Shown here one piece after another: positions 1 through 5,828 of a stretch of DNA of 10,635 bases. The stretch's first letter is position 1. Every line of letters begins with the position of its first letter. The notes beneath the pieces are model-generated. The model ran no database searches and had not been told where the DNA came from. It was given only the letters and a program-made list of their open reading frames with translations. Both the position numbers and the translations under genes were made by a program. Source of the DNA: an uncultured Collinsella sp. GTDB taxonomy: Bacteria; Actinomycetota; Coriobacteriia; Coriobacteriales; Coriobacteriaceae. Location of the stretch: contig URNJ01000053.1 in assembly GCA_900549215.1 (NCBI GenBank), positions 1-10,635 of the forward strand, given 5' to 3'.

Positions 1-83
1 CATGTTGTGGTCTTAAAAGGGGCAGGGTTATCCACTATGTTGGCGAGCACATCCGCCGCAAGCTGGGTAAGGCCGCCAAGTAG
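1..83 (+). CDS. rplF: 50S ribosomal protein L6 (uL6), C-terminal fragment, probably with a frameshift
   Basis: The frame ending at the TAG at 81-83 reads YVGEHIRRKLGKAAK from base 36 onward, which is the conserved C-terminus of ribosomal protein L6, a 23S rRNA-binding protein of the large subunit. Its place just before rplR is the normal spc operon order. Upstream of base 36 the family usually has a K-G-x-G-I-x-Y stretch. Here K-G-Q-G is found at 17-28 in another frame, and I-H-Y at 30-38 in the terminal frame, so one extra T near 27-29 seems to break the gene. Bases 1-16 do not resemble L6 in any frame and include a TAA in the K-G-Q-G frame. Either the start of this sequence is unreliable (contig edge) or the copy is damaged; the former is likelier because L6 is essential. 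The identity of the last 15 residues is secure. Confidence 0.8.
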   Translation, partial: CCGLKRGRVIHYVGEHIRRKLGKAAK

Positions 84-108
84 TCGTAACCGACTCACTC
101 GCATAAGA

Positions 109-130
109 CCAGCACCCCGTCAGGTGCTGG
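109..130 (+). other. Intercistronic hairpin between rplF and rplR
   Basis: CCAGCACC at 109-116 pairs perfectly with GGTGCTGG at 123-130 around a six-base loop (CCGTCA). The T-run at 142-146 starts 11 bases after the stem, so this is not a standard terminator. Its place in the 75-base rplF-rplR gap, the longest gap in the spc part before map, suggests an mRNA processing or stability element or a regulatory site. The pairing is seen directly; the role is a guess. Confidence 0.55.
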
Positions 131-158
131 CAAGATCAACCTTTTTAGGAGTTTACGT

Positions 159-527
159 ATGAACAAGCATAAGGCGAAGCTGGAAGGCCTCAAGCGTCGT
201 CAGCGTCGTGTTCGCGGCAAGGTCTCGGGTACTTCCGAGCGTCCGCGTCTTCGCGTGACCCGTACTAACGCCAACATCTATGCCCAGATCATCGACGACA
301 GCAAGGGCTCCAGCCTGACGCTCGTCTCTGCCTCGACCCTCGAGGCCGAGTTCAAGGGCACCCACACCTCGAACAAGGAGGCTGCGGAGAAGGTCGGTCA
401 GCTCGTTGGCAAGCGCGCCATCGAGGCCGGCATCACCAAGGTCGCCTTCGATCGCGGTGGCCGTATCTACCATGGCCGCGTCAAGGCCCTCGCCGACGGT
501 GCTCGTGCCGCCGGTCTCGAGTTCTAG
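159..527 (+). CDS. rplR: 50S ribosomal protein L18 (uL18)
   Basis: This 122-residue protein is the size of a typical bacterial L18. L18 binds 5S rRNA together with L5 and helps dock it into the central protuberance of the large subunit. The basic N-terminus (MNKHKAKLEGLKRRQRRVRGKV), the strand S-E-R-P-R-L-R-V-T-R-T-N at about residues 26-37, the I-Y-A-Q-I-I-D-D strand, and the C-terminal F-D-R-G-G-R-I-Y-H-G-R-V-K-A-L-A-D-G-A-R stretch are all L18 hallmarks. The ATG is preceded by AGGAG at 147-151 with a 7-base spacer. It lies between rplF and rpsE, as in the standard spc operon, and its stop codon is part of the rpsE ribosome-binding site, so the two genes are probably translated in a coupled way. 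Confidence 0.97.
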   Translation: MNKHKAKLEGLKRRQRRVRGKVSGTSERPRLRVTRTNANIYAQIIDDSKGSSLTLVSASTLEAEFKGTHTSNKEAAEKVGQLVGKRAIEAGITKVAFDRGGRIYHGRVKALADGARAAGLEF

Positions 528-541
528 GAGGTATGTAGCAC

Positions 542-1066
542 ATGGCTCGTAATCAGAAGCAGCAGCGCGAGGCCTCCGAGTTCGAGGAGCGCGTCGTTTA
601 CATCAACCGCGTGTCGAAGACCGTCAAGGGCGGTCGTCGCATGAGCCTCGTCGCTCTCGTCGTCGTTGGCGACGGCAAGGGCAACGTCGGCGTTGGCATG
701 GGCAAGTCCGCTGAGGTGCCCATGGCCATCTCCAAGGCGTCTCTCGATGCCAAGAAGAACATGTTCCACGTGCCGGTGACCGATCAGGGCACCATTCCGC
801 ACGAGGTTCTCGGTCACTTTGGTGCCGGCCGCATCATCATCAAGCCCGCTGTCGAGGGTACCGGCGTTATCGCCGGCGGCGCTGTGCGTCCCCTCTTTGA
901 GCTTGCTGGCATCAAGAACGTCCTGTCCAAGTCCCTCGGTACCGACAACGGCCTCAACATCATCAAGGCTGCCGTCGAGGGCCTCAAGGAGCTCTCCAGC
1001 CCTGAGGACGTCGCGGCTCGCCGTGGCCTGACGGTCTCCGAGATGTTCGTCGGTAAGGAGAACTAA
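542..1066 (+). CDS. rpsE: 30S ribosomal protein S5 (uS5)
   Basis: This 174-residue protein is S5, a small-subunit protein that contacts S4 and helps shape the mRNA entry site and decoding accuracy. The N-terminal double-stranded RNA-binding-type domain begins at E-F-E-E-R-V-V-Y-I-N-R-V and includes V-V-G-D-G-K-G-N-V-G-V-G-M-G-K-S (about residues 40-57). The second domain carries A-G-R-I-I-I-K-P-A-V-E-G-T-G-V-I-A-G-G and the ending E-D-V-A-A-R-R-G. The Shine-Dalgarno AGGAGGT at 526-532 overlaps the rplR stop codon and lies 9 bases before the ATG. Only two bases separate its stop from rpmD. Length and motifs fit the family well. Confidence 0.98.
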   Translation: MARNQKQQREASEFEERVVYINRVSKTVKGGRRMSLVALVVVGDGKGNVGVGMGKSAEVPMAISKASLDAKKNMFHVPVTDQGTIPHEVLGHFGAGRIIIKPAVEGTGVIAGGAVRPLFELAGIKNVLSKSLGTDNGLNIIKAAVEGLKELSSPEDVAARRGLTVSEMFVGKEN

Positions 1067-1068
1067 GC

Positions 1069-1251
1069 ATGGCTGACACCATCAAGATCAAGCAGGTCCG
1101 CAGCACCAACGGTTGCAAGCAGGACCAGGTCCGTACTGTCCGTGCCCTCGGTCTCCACAGGATCCGCGAGGTTCGCGAGATTGCTGACAACGAGTCCGTC
1201 CGCGGCATGATCTTCAAGGTCAAGCACCTTGTCGAGATTGTAGAGGAGTAG
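1069..1251 (+). CDS. rpmD: 50S ribosomal protein L30 (uL30)
   Basis: A 60-residue protein, the normal length for bacterial L30, a small rRNA-binding protein on the large-subunit surface. The sequence shows the short ferredoxin-like fold pattern: a first strand with I-K-I-K-Q-V-R-S, the loop G-C-K-Q-D-Q, the helix T-V-R-A-L-G-L-H-R-I, and the closing strand V-K-H-L-V-E-I-V. Its place between rpsE and rplO is the conserved one. The start is 2 bases after the rpsE stop, and the ribosome-binding site (AAGGAG, about 1054-1059) lies inside the rpsE coding end, so translation is probably coupled. Confidence 0.96.
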   Translation: MADTIKIKQVRSTNGCKQDQVRTVRALGLHRIREVREIADNESVRGMIFKVKHLVEIVEE

Positions 1252-1254
1252 CAA

Positions 1255-1704
1255 ATGCAGCTTCACGATCTTACTCCCGCGCCCGGTTCCACCAAGAACC
1301 GCAAGCGCGTCGGCCGTGGCAATTCTTCGGGTCACGGCACCACTTCTGGCCGCGGCCAGAAGGGCCAGGGTTCCCGCTCTGGCGGCACCAAGGGTGCCGG
1401 CTTCGAGGGTGGCCAGACTCCGCTGGCTATGCGCCTGCCCAAGCTTCCGGGCTTCCGCAACCCCCGTCGTATCGAGTATACCGCTGTTAACGTTGAGCGT
1501 CTCGAGCGCAAGTTCGAGGACGGCGCTGTGATCGACGGTGCCGCTCTTAAGGCCGCTCGCATCACCAAGAGCGAGTTCGAGCCCGTCAAGGTGCTCGGCA
1601 ATGGTGAGCTCACCAAGAAGTTCACGGTCAAGGTCGACAAGGTCAGTGCTTCTGCGCAGGCCAAGATCGAGGCCGCCGGCGGAAAGGTCGAGCTGCCGTG
1701 CTAA
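1255..1704 (+). CDS. rplO: 50S ribosomal protein L15 (uL15)
   Basis: This 149-residue protein is L15, an early-assembling large-subunit protein with a long glycine- and arginine-rich N-terminal extension that threads into 23S rRNA. The extension is clear: V-G-R-G-N-S-S-G-H-G-T-T-S-G-R-G-Q-K-G-Q-G at about residues 20-40, followed by G-F-E-G-G-Q-T-P-L-A-M-R-L-P-K. The globular C-terminal domain ends in an alanine-rich helix and V-E-L-P. The ATG follows the rpmD stop by 3 bases, with GAGGAG (1243-1248) as ribosome-binding site. Its last bases overlap the secY GTG start by 7 bases. Confidence 0.97.
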   Translation: MQLHDLTPAPGSTKNRKRVGRGNSSGHGTTSGRGQKGQGSRSGGTKGAGFEGGQTPLAMRLPKLPGFRNPRRIEYTAVNVERLERKFEDGAVIDGAALKAARITKSEFEPVKVLGNGELTKKFTVKVDKVSASAQAKIEAAGGKVELPC

Positions 1705-2984
1705 ATGGTCTTAAGAATGCTTTCCGCATCAAAGAATTGCGCGAAAAGATTCTTTTTACCATAGCTATGCTCGTCGTGTACCGCATTGGTGCGCACGTTC
1801 CTGTGCCCGGCATTCCCTTCCAGGGGATGCTGGGCCTTTTCTCGACCGATAACAATTCGGTCGCCGCAGGTGCTATGGCCCTCCTGAATCTTTTCTCTGG
1901 CGGCGCGTTGAGCTATGTGTCGGTGTTTTCGCTGGGCATCATGCCTTACATCACCAGCTCGATCATCCTCCAGATGCTCCAGGCCGTCGTGCCTTCCCTG
2001 CATGAGCTTGCCCGCGAGGGCGAGGTCGGTCAGACCAAGATTACGCAGTATTCGCGTTACCTCACTCTGGCTCTGGCAATCCTCAACTCCGTGGGTTACC
2101 TCTTCCTCTTTAAGAGCTTCGGCATCAGCTTTAATGGCGCCGGCGCTCCCGAGATCATCTTCGACCTCATGATCGTCGGTACGCTCACCGCGGGCGCTAT
2201 GCTGATCATGTGGATTGGTGAGCTCATCACCCAGCGCGGTATCGGCAATGGCATGTCGCTGATCATCTTCGCGAACATCATGGCCGGTCTGCCGCAGGCT
2301 ATCTTCTCCAGCACCGAGGGCAATGCCGGTGGCATCATCACCATGGTGATCATCTGCGCCATCATCCTGCTGGTTATCCCGCTGATTGTTTTCCTTGAGC
2401 GCGGCCAACGCCGCATCCCGGTTTCCTACGCCAAACGCGTCGTGGGCCGTCGCATGATGGGTGGCCAGACCACCTACCTGCCCATCAAGGTCAACACCGC
2501 GGGTGTCGTGCCGATCATCTTCGCTTCGGCGCTGCTGTACTTCCCGGCTCAGATTGCCGTGTTCTTCCCCGGCATCGGCTGGATTCAGGCAGTTGCCTCC
2601 GCGCTTTCGACCGGTTGGCTCAACTGGGTGCTTAACGTTGTCCTCATCGTGTTCTTCGCGTACTTCTACACCTCCATGGTGTTCAACCCCGATGACACGG
2701 CCGACAACCTTAAGAAGCAGGGCGGCTTTATTCCGGGCGTGCGTCCGGGTAGGGCTACCGCGGCCTACATCAAGAACGCGCTCAACAAGATCACGCTTCC
2801 CAGCGCTGTCTTTTTGGCGCTCATCGCCATCGTGCCTTCGATTATCTTCTCTTTCACGGGTAACCATCTGATCCAGGCATTTGGCGGCACGTCCATCCTC
2901 ATCATGGTCGGCGTCGTGCTCGACACGGTCGATAAGCTCGAAGGCCAGATCAAGATGTATGATTACGATGGATTCTTTAAATAG
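1698..2984 (+). CDS. secY: Protein translocase channel subunit SecY
   Basis: SecY is the ten-helix membrane pore of the Sec translocon; it works with SecE, SecG and the SecA motor to export and insert proteins. The 428-residue length fits. Visible landmarks are the N-terminal amphipathic segment and first membrane helix (about 18-32), the plug/second helix region (S-G-G-A-L-S-Y-V-S-V-F-S-L-G-I-M-P-Y-I, about 67-85), W-I-G-E-L-I-T-Q-R-G-I-G-N-G (172-185), the cytoplasmic loop with R-G-Q-R-R-I-P-V at 235-242, and the last big loop N-P-D-D-T-A-D-N-L-K-K-Q-G-G-F-I-P-G-V-R-P-G (330-351), whose basic tip contacts SecA and the ribosome. The start is GTG at 1698, overlapping the rplO stop. No in-frame ATG lies near it, and the protein aligns with the family from the first residues (L-K-N-A-F). 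Ribosome-binding site GGAAAGG at 1681-1687. Confidence 0.97.
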   Translation: MLNGLKNAFRIKELREKILFTIAMLVVYRIGAHVPVPGIPFQGMLGLFSTDNNSVAAGAMALLNLFSGGALSYVSVFSLGIMPYITSSIILQMLQAVVPSLHELAREGEVGQTKITQYSRYLTLALAILNSVGYLFLFKSFGISFNGAGAPEIIFDLMIVGTLTAGAMLIMWIGELITQRGIGNGMSLIIFANIMAGLPQAIFSSTEGNAGGIITMVIICAIILLVIPLIVFLERGQRRIPVSYAKRVVGRRMMGGQTTYLPIKVNTAGVVPIIFASALLYFPAQIAVFFPGIGWIQAVASALSTGWLNWVLNVVLIVFFAYFYTSMVFNPDDTADNLKKQGGFIPGVRPGRATAAYIKNALNKITLPSAVFLALIAIVPSIIFSFTGNHLIQAFGGTSILIMVGVVLDTVDKLEGQIKMYDYDGFFK

Positions 2985-2987
2985 GCT

Positions 2988-2996
2988 AGAGGAGGA
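2988..2996 (+). promoter_or_regulatory. Ribosome-binding site that decides the adk start
   Basis: AGAGGAGGA lies 6 bases before the ATG at 3003. An in-frame TTG at 2997 directly abuts this site, too close to be used, so the ATG is the start. Confidence 0.85.
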
Positions 2997-3002
2997 TTGC
3001 TC

Positions 3003-3629
3003 ATGAACCTCGTATTGCTCGGAGCTCCGGGTGCCGGTAAGGGCACCGTCGCACAGGAGCTCGTCGCCGAGTTTGGCGTCGCTCACATTTCCACGGGCGA
3101 CCTGCTGCGTGCTGCCGTCAAGGGTGGCACCGAGCTTGGTATTCAGGCTAAGAAGTACATGGACGCTGGCGAGCTCGTTCCCGACCAGCTCGTGATCGAT
3201 CTTGTCAAGGAGCGCCTTGCCGCCGATGACGCCCAGCAGGGCTTCATTCTCGACGGCTTCCCGCGCAACACCGCCCAGGCCGTGACGCTCGATTCCGAGC
3301 TCTCCGCCATGGGTCGCGAGATCGACTGTGCTCTTCTGGTCGATGTGGCCCCCGAGGTCATTATCGATCGCCTGTCTTCGCGTCGCACCTGCCGCGCCTG
3401 CGGTTACACCGGCACCTCTGCCGATGCCACCTGCCCCAAGTGCGGTGGCGAGATGTATCAGCGCGATGACGACAAGCCCGAGACCATCAAGAACCGTCTC
3501 GACGTCTACGAGAAGTCCACGAGCCCGCTCGTTGACTACTATCGTGGCCAGGGTCTGCTCAAGTCGGTCAACGGTGACCAGGCTCGCGAGACCGTGTACG
3601 GGGATGTCAAAGAGGCTCTCGGTCTATGA
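3003..3629 (+). CDS. adk: Adenylate kinase, zinc-lid type
   Basis: Adenylate kinase catalyses ATP + AMP = 2 ADP in the cytoplasm and keeps adenylate pools balanced. The 208-residue protein starts with the P-loop G-A-P-G-A-G-K-G-T (residues 7-15), followed by the AMP-binding S-T-G-D-L-L-R (30-36) and D-G-F-P-R (84-88). The LID domain carries four cysteines, C130-x2-C133 and C144-x2-C147, a structural zinc site typical of Gram-positive long-form enzymes and absent from E. coli Adk. R-R-D-like lid residues and R-L-D-V-Y at 165-169 follow as expected. The ATG is chosen because the family starts MNLVLLG and an ideal ribosome-binding site precedes it. Its stop overlaps the map start (ATGA, 3626-3629), so the two genes are translationally coupled, an arrangement common in Gram-positive spc operons. 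Confidence 0.98.
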   Translation: MNLVLLGAPGAGKGTVAQELVAEFGVAHISTGDLLRAAVKGGTELGIQAKKYMDAGELVPDQLVIDLVKERLAADDAQQGFILDGFPRNTAQAVTLDSELSAMGREIDCALLVDVAPEVIIDRLSSRRTCRACGYTGTSADATCPKCGGEMYQRDDDKPETIKNRLDVYEKSTSPLVDYYRGQGLLKSVNGDQARETVYGDVKEALGL

Positions 3630-4414
3630 TCAAGATTAAGTCTGCAACGCAAATCGAGCAGATGAAGAAGGCAGGAGCGCTATCTAAGATGGCGCTCCGC
3701 CACGTTGGAGCCATGGTGCGCCCCGGCGTTTCGACTTTTGAGCTCGATCAGCTCGCGGAGCAGATTATCCGCATGCATGGCGGCACCCCGGCCTTTAAGG
3801 GTTACGGCGGGTTCCCGGGGACCATTTGCGCATCGATCAACGATGCCGTGGTCCACGGTATTCCCAACCCCGACATGATCCTGCGCGATGGCGATATCAT
3901 CTCCATCGATACGGGAGCCGTTGTCGACGGTTGGGTCGGCGATAACGCTTGGACGTTTTTCGTCGGCACCCCCACGCCCGAAGCCAAGGCTTTGTGCGAG
4001 GTCACGCGCGATTGCCTTAAGGCTGCCATCGAGCAGGCTGTTCCCGGTAACCATATCGGGGACGTCGGTTATGCCGTTCAGTCCCTCGCCGAGTCTCACG
4101 GTTACGGCGTGCTTCGTGATTATGTGGGCCATGGCATTGGTCGCGTGATGCACGAGGACCCCAACGTTCCTAACTATGGAAAGAAGGGGAGGGGCGTTCG
4201 CCTCCAGGCCGGCATGGTCATTGCCATTGAGCCGATGGTTACGATGGGTTCCAACCATGTGAGCACGGGCTCCGACGGTTGGATCGTTACGACCAACGAC
4301 CACCTGCCCGCCGCGCACTACGAGAACACCGTCGCCATTACCAATGACGGTCCGGTGATTCTCACCACGGATGCCCAAGGTGCTTGGTGTTCGCTCCAAG
4401 GCGGAGAAATGTAA
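3626..4414 (+). CDS. map: Methionine aminopeptidase, type I
   Basis: MetAP removes the initiator methionine from nascent proteins with small second residues, after deformylation. The 262-residue protein shows the pita-bread metallopeptidase fold with all expected residues: H77 in N-D-A-V-V-H-G-I-P, metal ligands D95 (S-I-D-T-G) and D106 (V-G-D-N-A), H169 (Y-V-G-H-G-I-G), E202 (A-I-E-P-M) and E233 (H-Y-E-N-T). These match the E. coli ligands D97, D108, H171, E204 and E235. There is no N-terminal zinc-finger extension, so this is the short type Ia form. The ATG lies inside the adk stop (4-base overlap). The C-terminal 15 or so residues (after I-L-T-T) are a short variable tail. This is the last gene before a promoter-like gap. 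Confidence 0.97.
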   Translation: MIKIKSATQIEQMKKAGALSKMALRHVGAMVRPGVSTFELDQLAEQIIRMHGGTPAFKGYGGFPGTICASINDAVVHGIPNPDMILRDGDIISIDTGAVVDGWVGDNAWTFFVGTPTPEAKALCEVTRDCLKAAIEQAVPGNHIGDVGYAVQSLAESHGYGVLRDYVGHGIGRVMHEDPNVPNYGKKGRGVRLQAGMVIAIEPMVTMGSNHVSTGSDGWIVTTNDHLPAAHYENTVAITNDGPVILTTDAQGAWCSLQGGEM

Positions 4415-4450
4415 CAAGTTCCACTTAGTTGTGGAGCCATTACGAAGTTA

Positions 4451-4479
4451 TTACGATGCGTGCATACGTGTTGTAGAAT
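4451..4479 (+). promoter_or_regulatory. Promoter-like sequence upstream of infA
   Basis: TAGAAT at 4474-4479 matches five of six -10 consensus bases, with TTACGA at 4451-4456 as a weak -35 at a 17-base spacing. It lies in the 104-base map-infA gap, the first real gap after the packed spc genes. Seven-base direct repeats of ATTACGA (4439-4445 and 4450-4456) overlap the -35. An infA-alpha transcript could start near 4486. The weak -35 keeps confidence moderate. Confidence 0.45.
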
Positions 4480-4518
4480 ACTCAATCGCTGTCGTTTTCT
4501 AGAGAAAGATGATTGCTT

Positions 4519-4737
4519 GTGAAGAAGGAAGACGCAATTGAGCTCGAGGGTACGGTAAAGGAACCACTGCCCAATGCCATGTTTAAGGTCGAGCTCGAGA
4601 ACGGTCATTCGGTTCTGTGCAACATTTCTGGCAAGATCCGAATGAATTACATCCGCATTCTCCCCGGTGACAGGGTTGTCGTGGAGCTTTCCCCGTACGA
4701 CCTGACCCGCGGCCGCATCACCTATCGCTATAAATAG
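4519..4737 (+). CDS. infA: Translation initiation factor IF-1
   Basis: IF-1 binds the A site of the 30S subunit during initiation and assists IF-2 and IF-3. The protein is a single S1/OB-fold domain with all typical stretches: K-E-D-A-I-E-L-E-G-T-V, L-P-N-A-M-F-K-V-E-L-E-N-G-H, I-S-G-K-I-R-M-N-Y-I-R-I-L-P-G-D-R-V-V-V-E-L-S-P-Y-D-L-T-R-G-R-I-T-Y-R-Y-K. The GTG at 4519 is chosen because it gives exactly 72 residues, the usual length, and starts (M)KKED like the family. A TTG two codons upstream (4513) is possible but sits only 4 bases from the purine-rich AGAGAAAG (4501-4508). Gene order map-infA-rpmJ-rpsM is typical of Gram-positive bacteria. Confidence 0.95.
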   Translation: MKKEDAIELEGTVKEPLPNAMFKVELENGHSVLCNISGKIRMNYIRILPGDRVVVELSPYDLTRGRITYRYK

Positions 4738-4762
4738 CGGCACGCATACACGCACTCCATTT

Positions 4763-4838
4763 CCGGCTGCAGGCTTAGCTCAACCTACGGTCGGATTGTG
4801 TGTGAAGACCAGCCATAGTTTTAAACGCCTGCGGCTGG
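4763..4838 (+). promoter_or_regulatory. Structured RNA in the infA-rpmJ gap with two competing stems
   Basis: Bases 4763-4774 can pair with 4827-4838 in an unbroken 12-base-pair stem (two G-U pairs) that encloses about 52 bases. The 3' arm can instead form a perfect 6-base-pair hairpin with CCAGCC at 4809-4814 (paired with GGCTGG, 4833-4838). The two folds exclude each other. It stands directly before the rpmJ-rpsM-rpsK-rpsD group, where an S4-responsive leader would be expected by analogy with the E. coli alpha operon (there, S4 binds a switching pseudoknot leader). The pairings are seen; the regulatory role is inference. Confidence 0.45.
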
Positions 4839-4887
4839 GCGAGTAGATAGTAGGGAAGTAGTTTGAGCGCTACCGAAAGGAAGAACG

Positions 4888-5001
4888 ATGAAGGTACGTC
4901 CTTCGGTCAAGAAGATGTGCGATAAGTGCAAAATCATTAGGCGCCATGGCAAGGTCCTCGTCATTTGCGAGAACCCCCGTCATAAGCAGCGTCAGGGTTA
5001 A
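4888..5001 (+). CDS. rpmJ: 50S ribosomal protein L36 (bL36), zinc-binding form
   Basis: A 37-residue gene, easily missed because of its size. The protein begins MKVRPSVKKMCDKCKIIRR and ends in R-H-K-Q-R-Q-G, a full-length L36, the smallest large-subunit protein, which binds 23S rRNA. It is the zinc-ribbon form: C11-x2-C14, C27 and H32 are the ligands. Such forms are often paired with a zinc-free paralogue expressed in zinc starvation; none is visible here. Ribosome-binding site GAAAGGAAG at 4875-4883. The TAA stop is 14 bases before the rpsM TTG. Its position between infA and rpsM is the standard one. Confidence 0.97.
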   Translation: MKVRPSVKKMCDKCKIIRRHGKVLVICENPRHKQRQG

Positions 5002-5009
5002 GAGAGGAG
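5002..5009 (+). promoter_or_regulatory. Ribosome-binding site for the TTG start of rpsM
   Basis: GAGAGGAG lies 6 bases before the TTG at 5016. The strong site and the family N-terminus (ARINGVDLP) right after the TTG fix this unusual start. Confidence 0.85.
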
Positions 5010-5015
5010 ACTACG

Positions 5016-5390
5016 TTGGCCCGTATTAATGGTGTCGACCTCCCGCGTGAGAAGCGCGTTGAGATCGGTCTGACCTACATTTACGGCATCGGCCGCACCA
5101 CTGCGACGAAGATTTGCGTCGAGTGCAACGTTAACGTGGATACGCGCGTTAAGGACCTCACCGAGGATGAGGTTAACGCCATCCGCGATTATATCGACAA
5201 GAACCAGATCATGGTTGAGGGCGACCTCCGCCGTGAGCGCAACCAGAACGTCAAGCGCCTTATGGACATCGGCTGCAACCGCGGCCTTCGTCACCGCAAG
5301 GGCCTCCCGGTCCGCGGCCAGCGCACCCACACTAACGCTCGTACCCGCAAGGGCCCGAAGCGTCAGATCGGTGCTAAGAAGAAGAAATAA
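5016..5390 (+). CDS. rpsM: 30S ribosomal protein S13 (uS13)
   Basis: S13 sits in the head of the small subunit, contacts 16S rRNA and the P-site tRNA, and forms bridges to the large subunit. The 124-residue protein starts (M)ARINGVDLPREKRVEIGLTY, has the helix-hairpin-helix-like I-Y-G-I-G-R-T-T-A (about 23-31), and a basic tail with R-G-L-R-H-R-K-G-L-P-V-R-G-Q-R-T-H-T-N-A-R-T-R-K-G-P ending in K-K-K-K. All are S13 hallmarks. The start codon is TTG, backed by a strong ribosome-binding site; no ATG is available nearby. TTG probably lowers initiation somewhat relative to its neighbours, which would be compensated by the strong site. rpsK follows after 14 bases. Confidence 0.97.
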   Translation: MARINGVDLPREKRVEIGLTYIYGIGRTTATKICVECNVNVDTRVKDLTEDEVNAIRDYIDKNQIMVEGDLRRERNQNVKRLMDIGCNRGLRHRKGLPVRGQRTHTNARTRKGPKRQIGAKKKK

Positions 5391-5404
5391 GGAGCGCTAG
5401 ATAG

Positions 5405-5809
5405 ATGGCTACTGCTAAGAAGAACGTTCGCGCTGCCCGTCTGAAGCGCGCGGACCGTAAGAACATTTCCGTGGGCCAGGCTCACATTCGTTCTACGTTC
5501 AACAACACGATCGTTTCGATCACCGATCCCCAGGGCAACGTCATTTCCTGGAAGTCGGCTGGCCAGGTGGGCTTCAAGGGCTCCCGTAAGTCCACGCCGT
5601 TCGCTGCCCAGATGGCTGCCGAGGCTGCTGCCAAGCAGGCCATGGAGCACGGTATGAAGAAGGTTTCCGTCTTCGTCAAGGGCCCCGGCTCCGGTCGTGA
5701 GACCGCCATCCGCTCCCTCCAGGCTGCTGGCCTCGAGGTCTCGAGCATCCAGGACAAGACCCCCATTCCGCACAACGGCTGCCGCCCCAAGAAGCGTCGC
5801 CGCGTGTAA
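5405..5809 (+). CDS. rpsK: 30S ribosomal protein S11 (uS11)
   Basis: S11 lies on the platform of the small subunit next to S7 and helps form the mRNA exit region. The 134-residue protein has the lysine/arginine-rich N-terminus, then A-H-I-R-S-T-F-N-N-T-I-V-S-I-T-D (about 26-41), T-P-F-A-A-Q-M-A-A (about 63-71), V-F-V-K-G-P-G-S-G-R-E-T-A-I-R-S-L-Q (about 88-105), and ends P-I-P-H-N-G-C-R-P-K-K-R-R-R-V, an almost invariant tail. The ribosome-binding site AAGGAG (5389-5394) overlaps the rpsM stop, 10 bases before the ATG. Confidence 0.98.
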   Translation: MATAKKNVRAARLKRADRKNISVGQAHIRSTFNNTIVSITDPQGNVISWKSAGQVGFKGSRKSTPFAAQMAAEAAAKQAMEHGMKKVSVFVKGPGSGRETAIRSLQAAGLEVSSIQDKTPIPHNGCRPKKRRRV

Positions 5810-5828
5810 CTGAAAGGATCGTATCAAT

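Noticed and set aside
1701..3086. 461-codon open frame on the minus strand across secY and adk
   Set aside because: It mirrors the certain secY and adk genes, its composition is the Asp/His/Arg-rich bias of an antisense frame in GC-rich coding DNA, and no family is recognisable.
4420..4435. Small hairpin after map (TCCAC, loop, GTGGA)
   Set aside because: Only five base pairs and no T-run follows, so it is not a credible terminator for the spc transcript.
4796..4824. Possible promoter in the infA-rpmJ gap (TTGTGT with CATAGT or TTTTAA)
   Set aside because: The spacing to CATAGT is only 12 bases and the alternative -10 is poor; the structured RNA reading explains this gap better.
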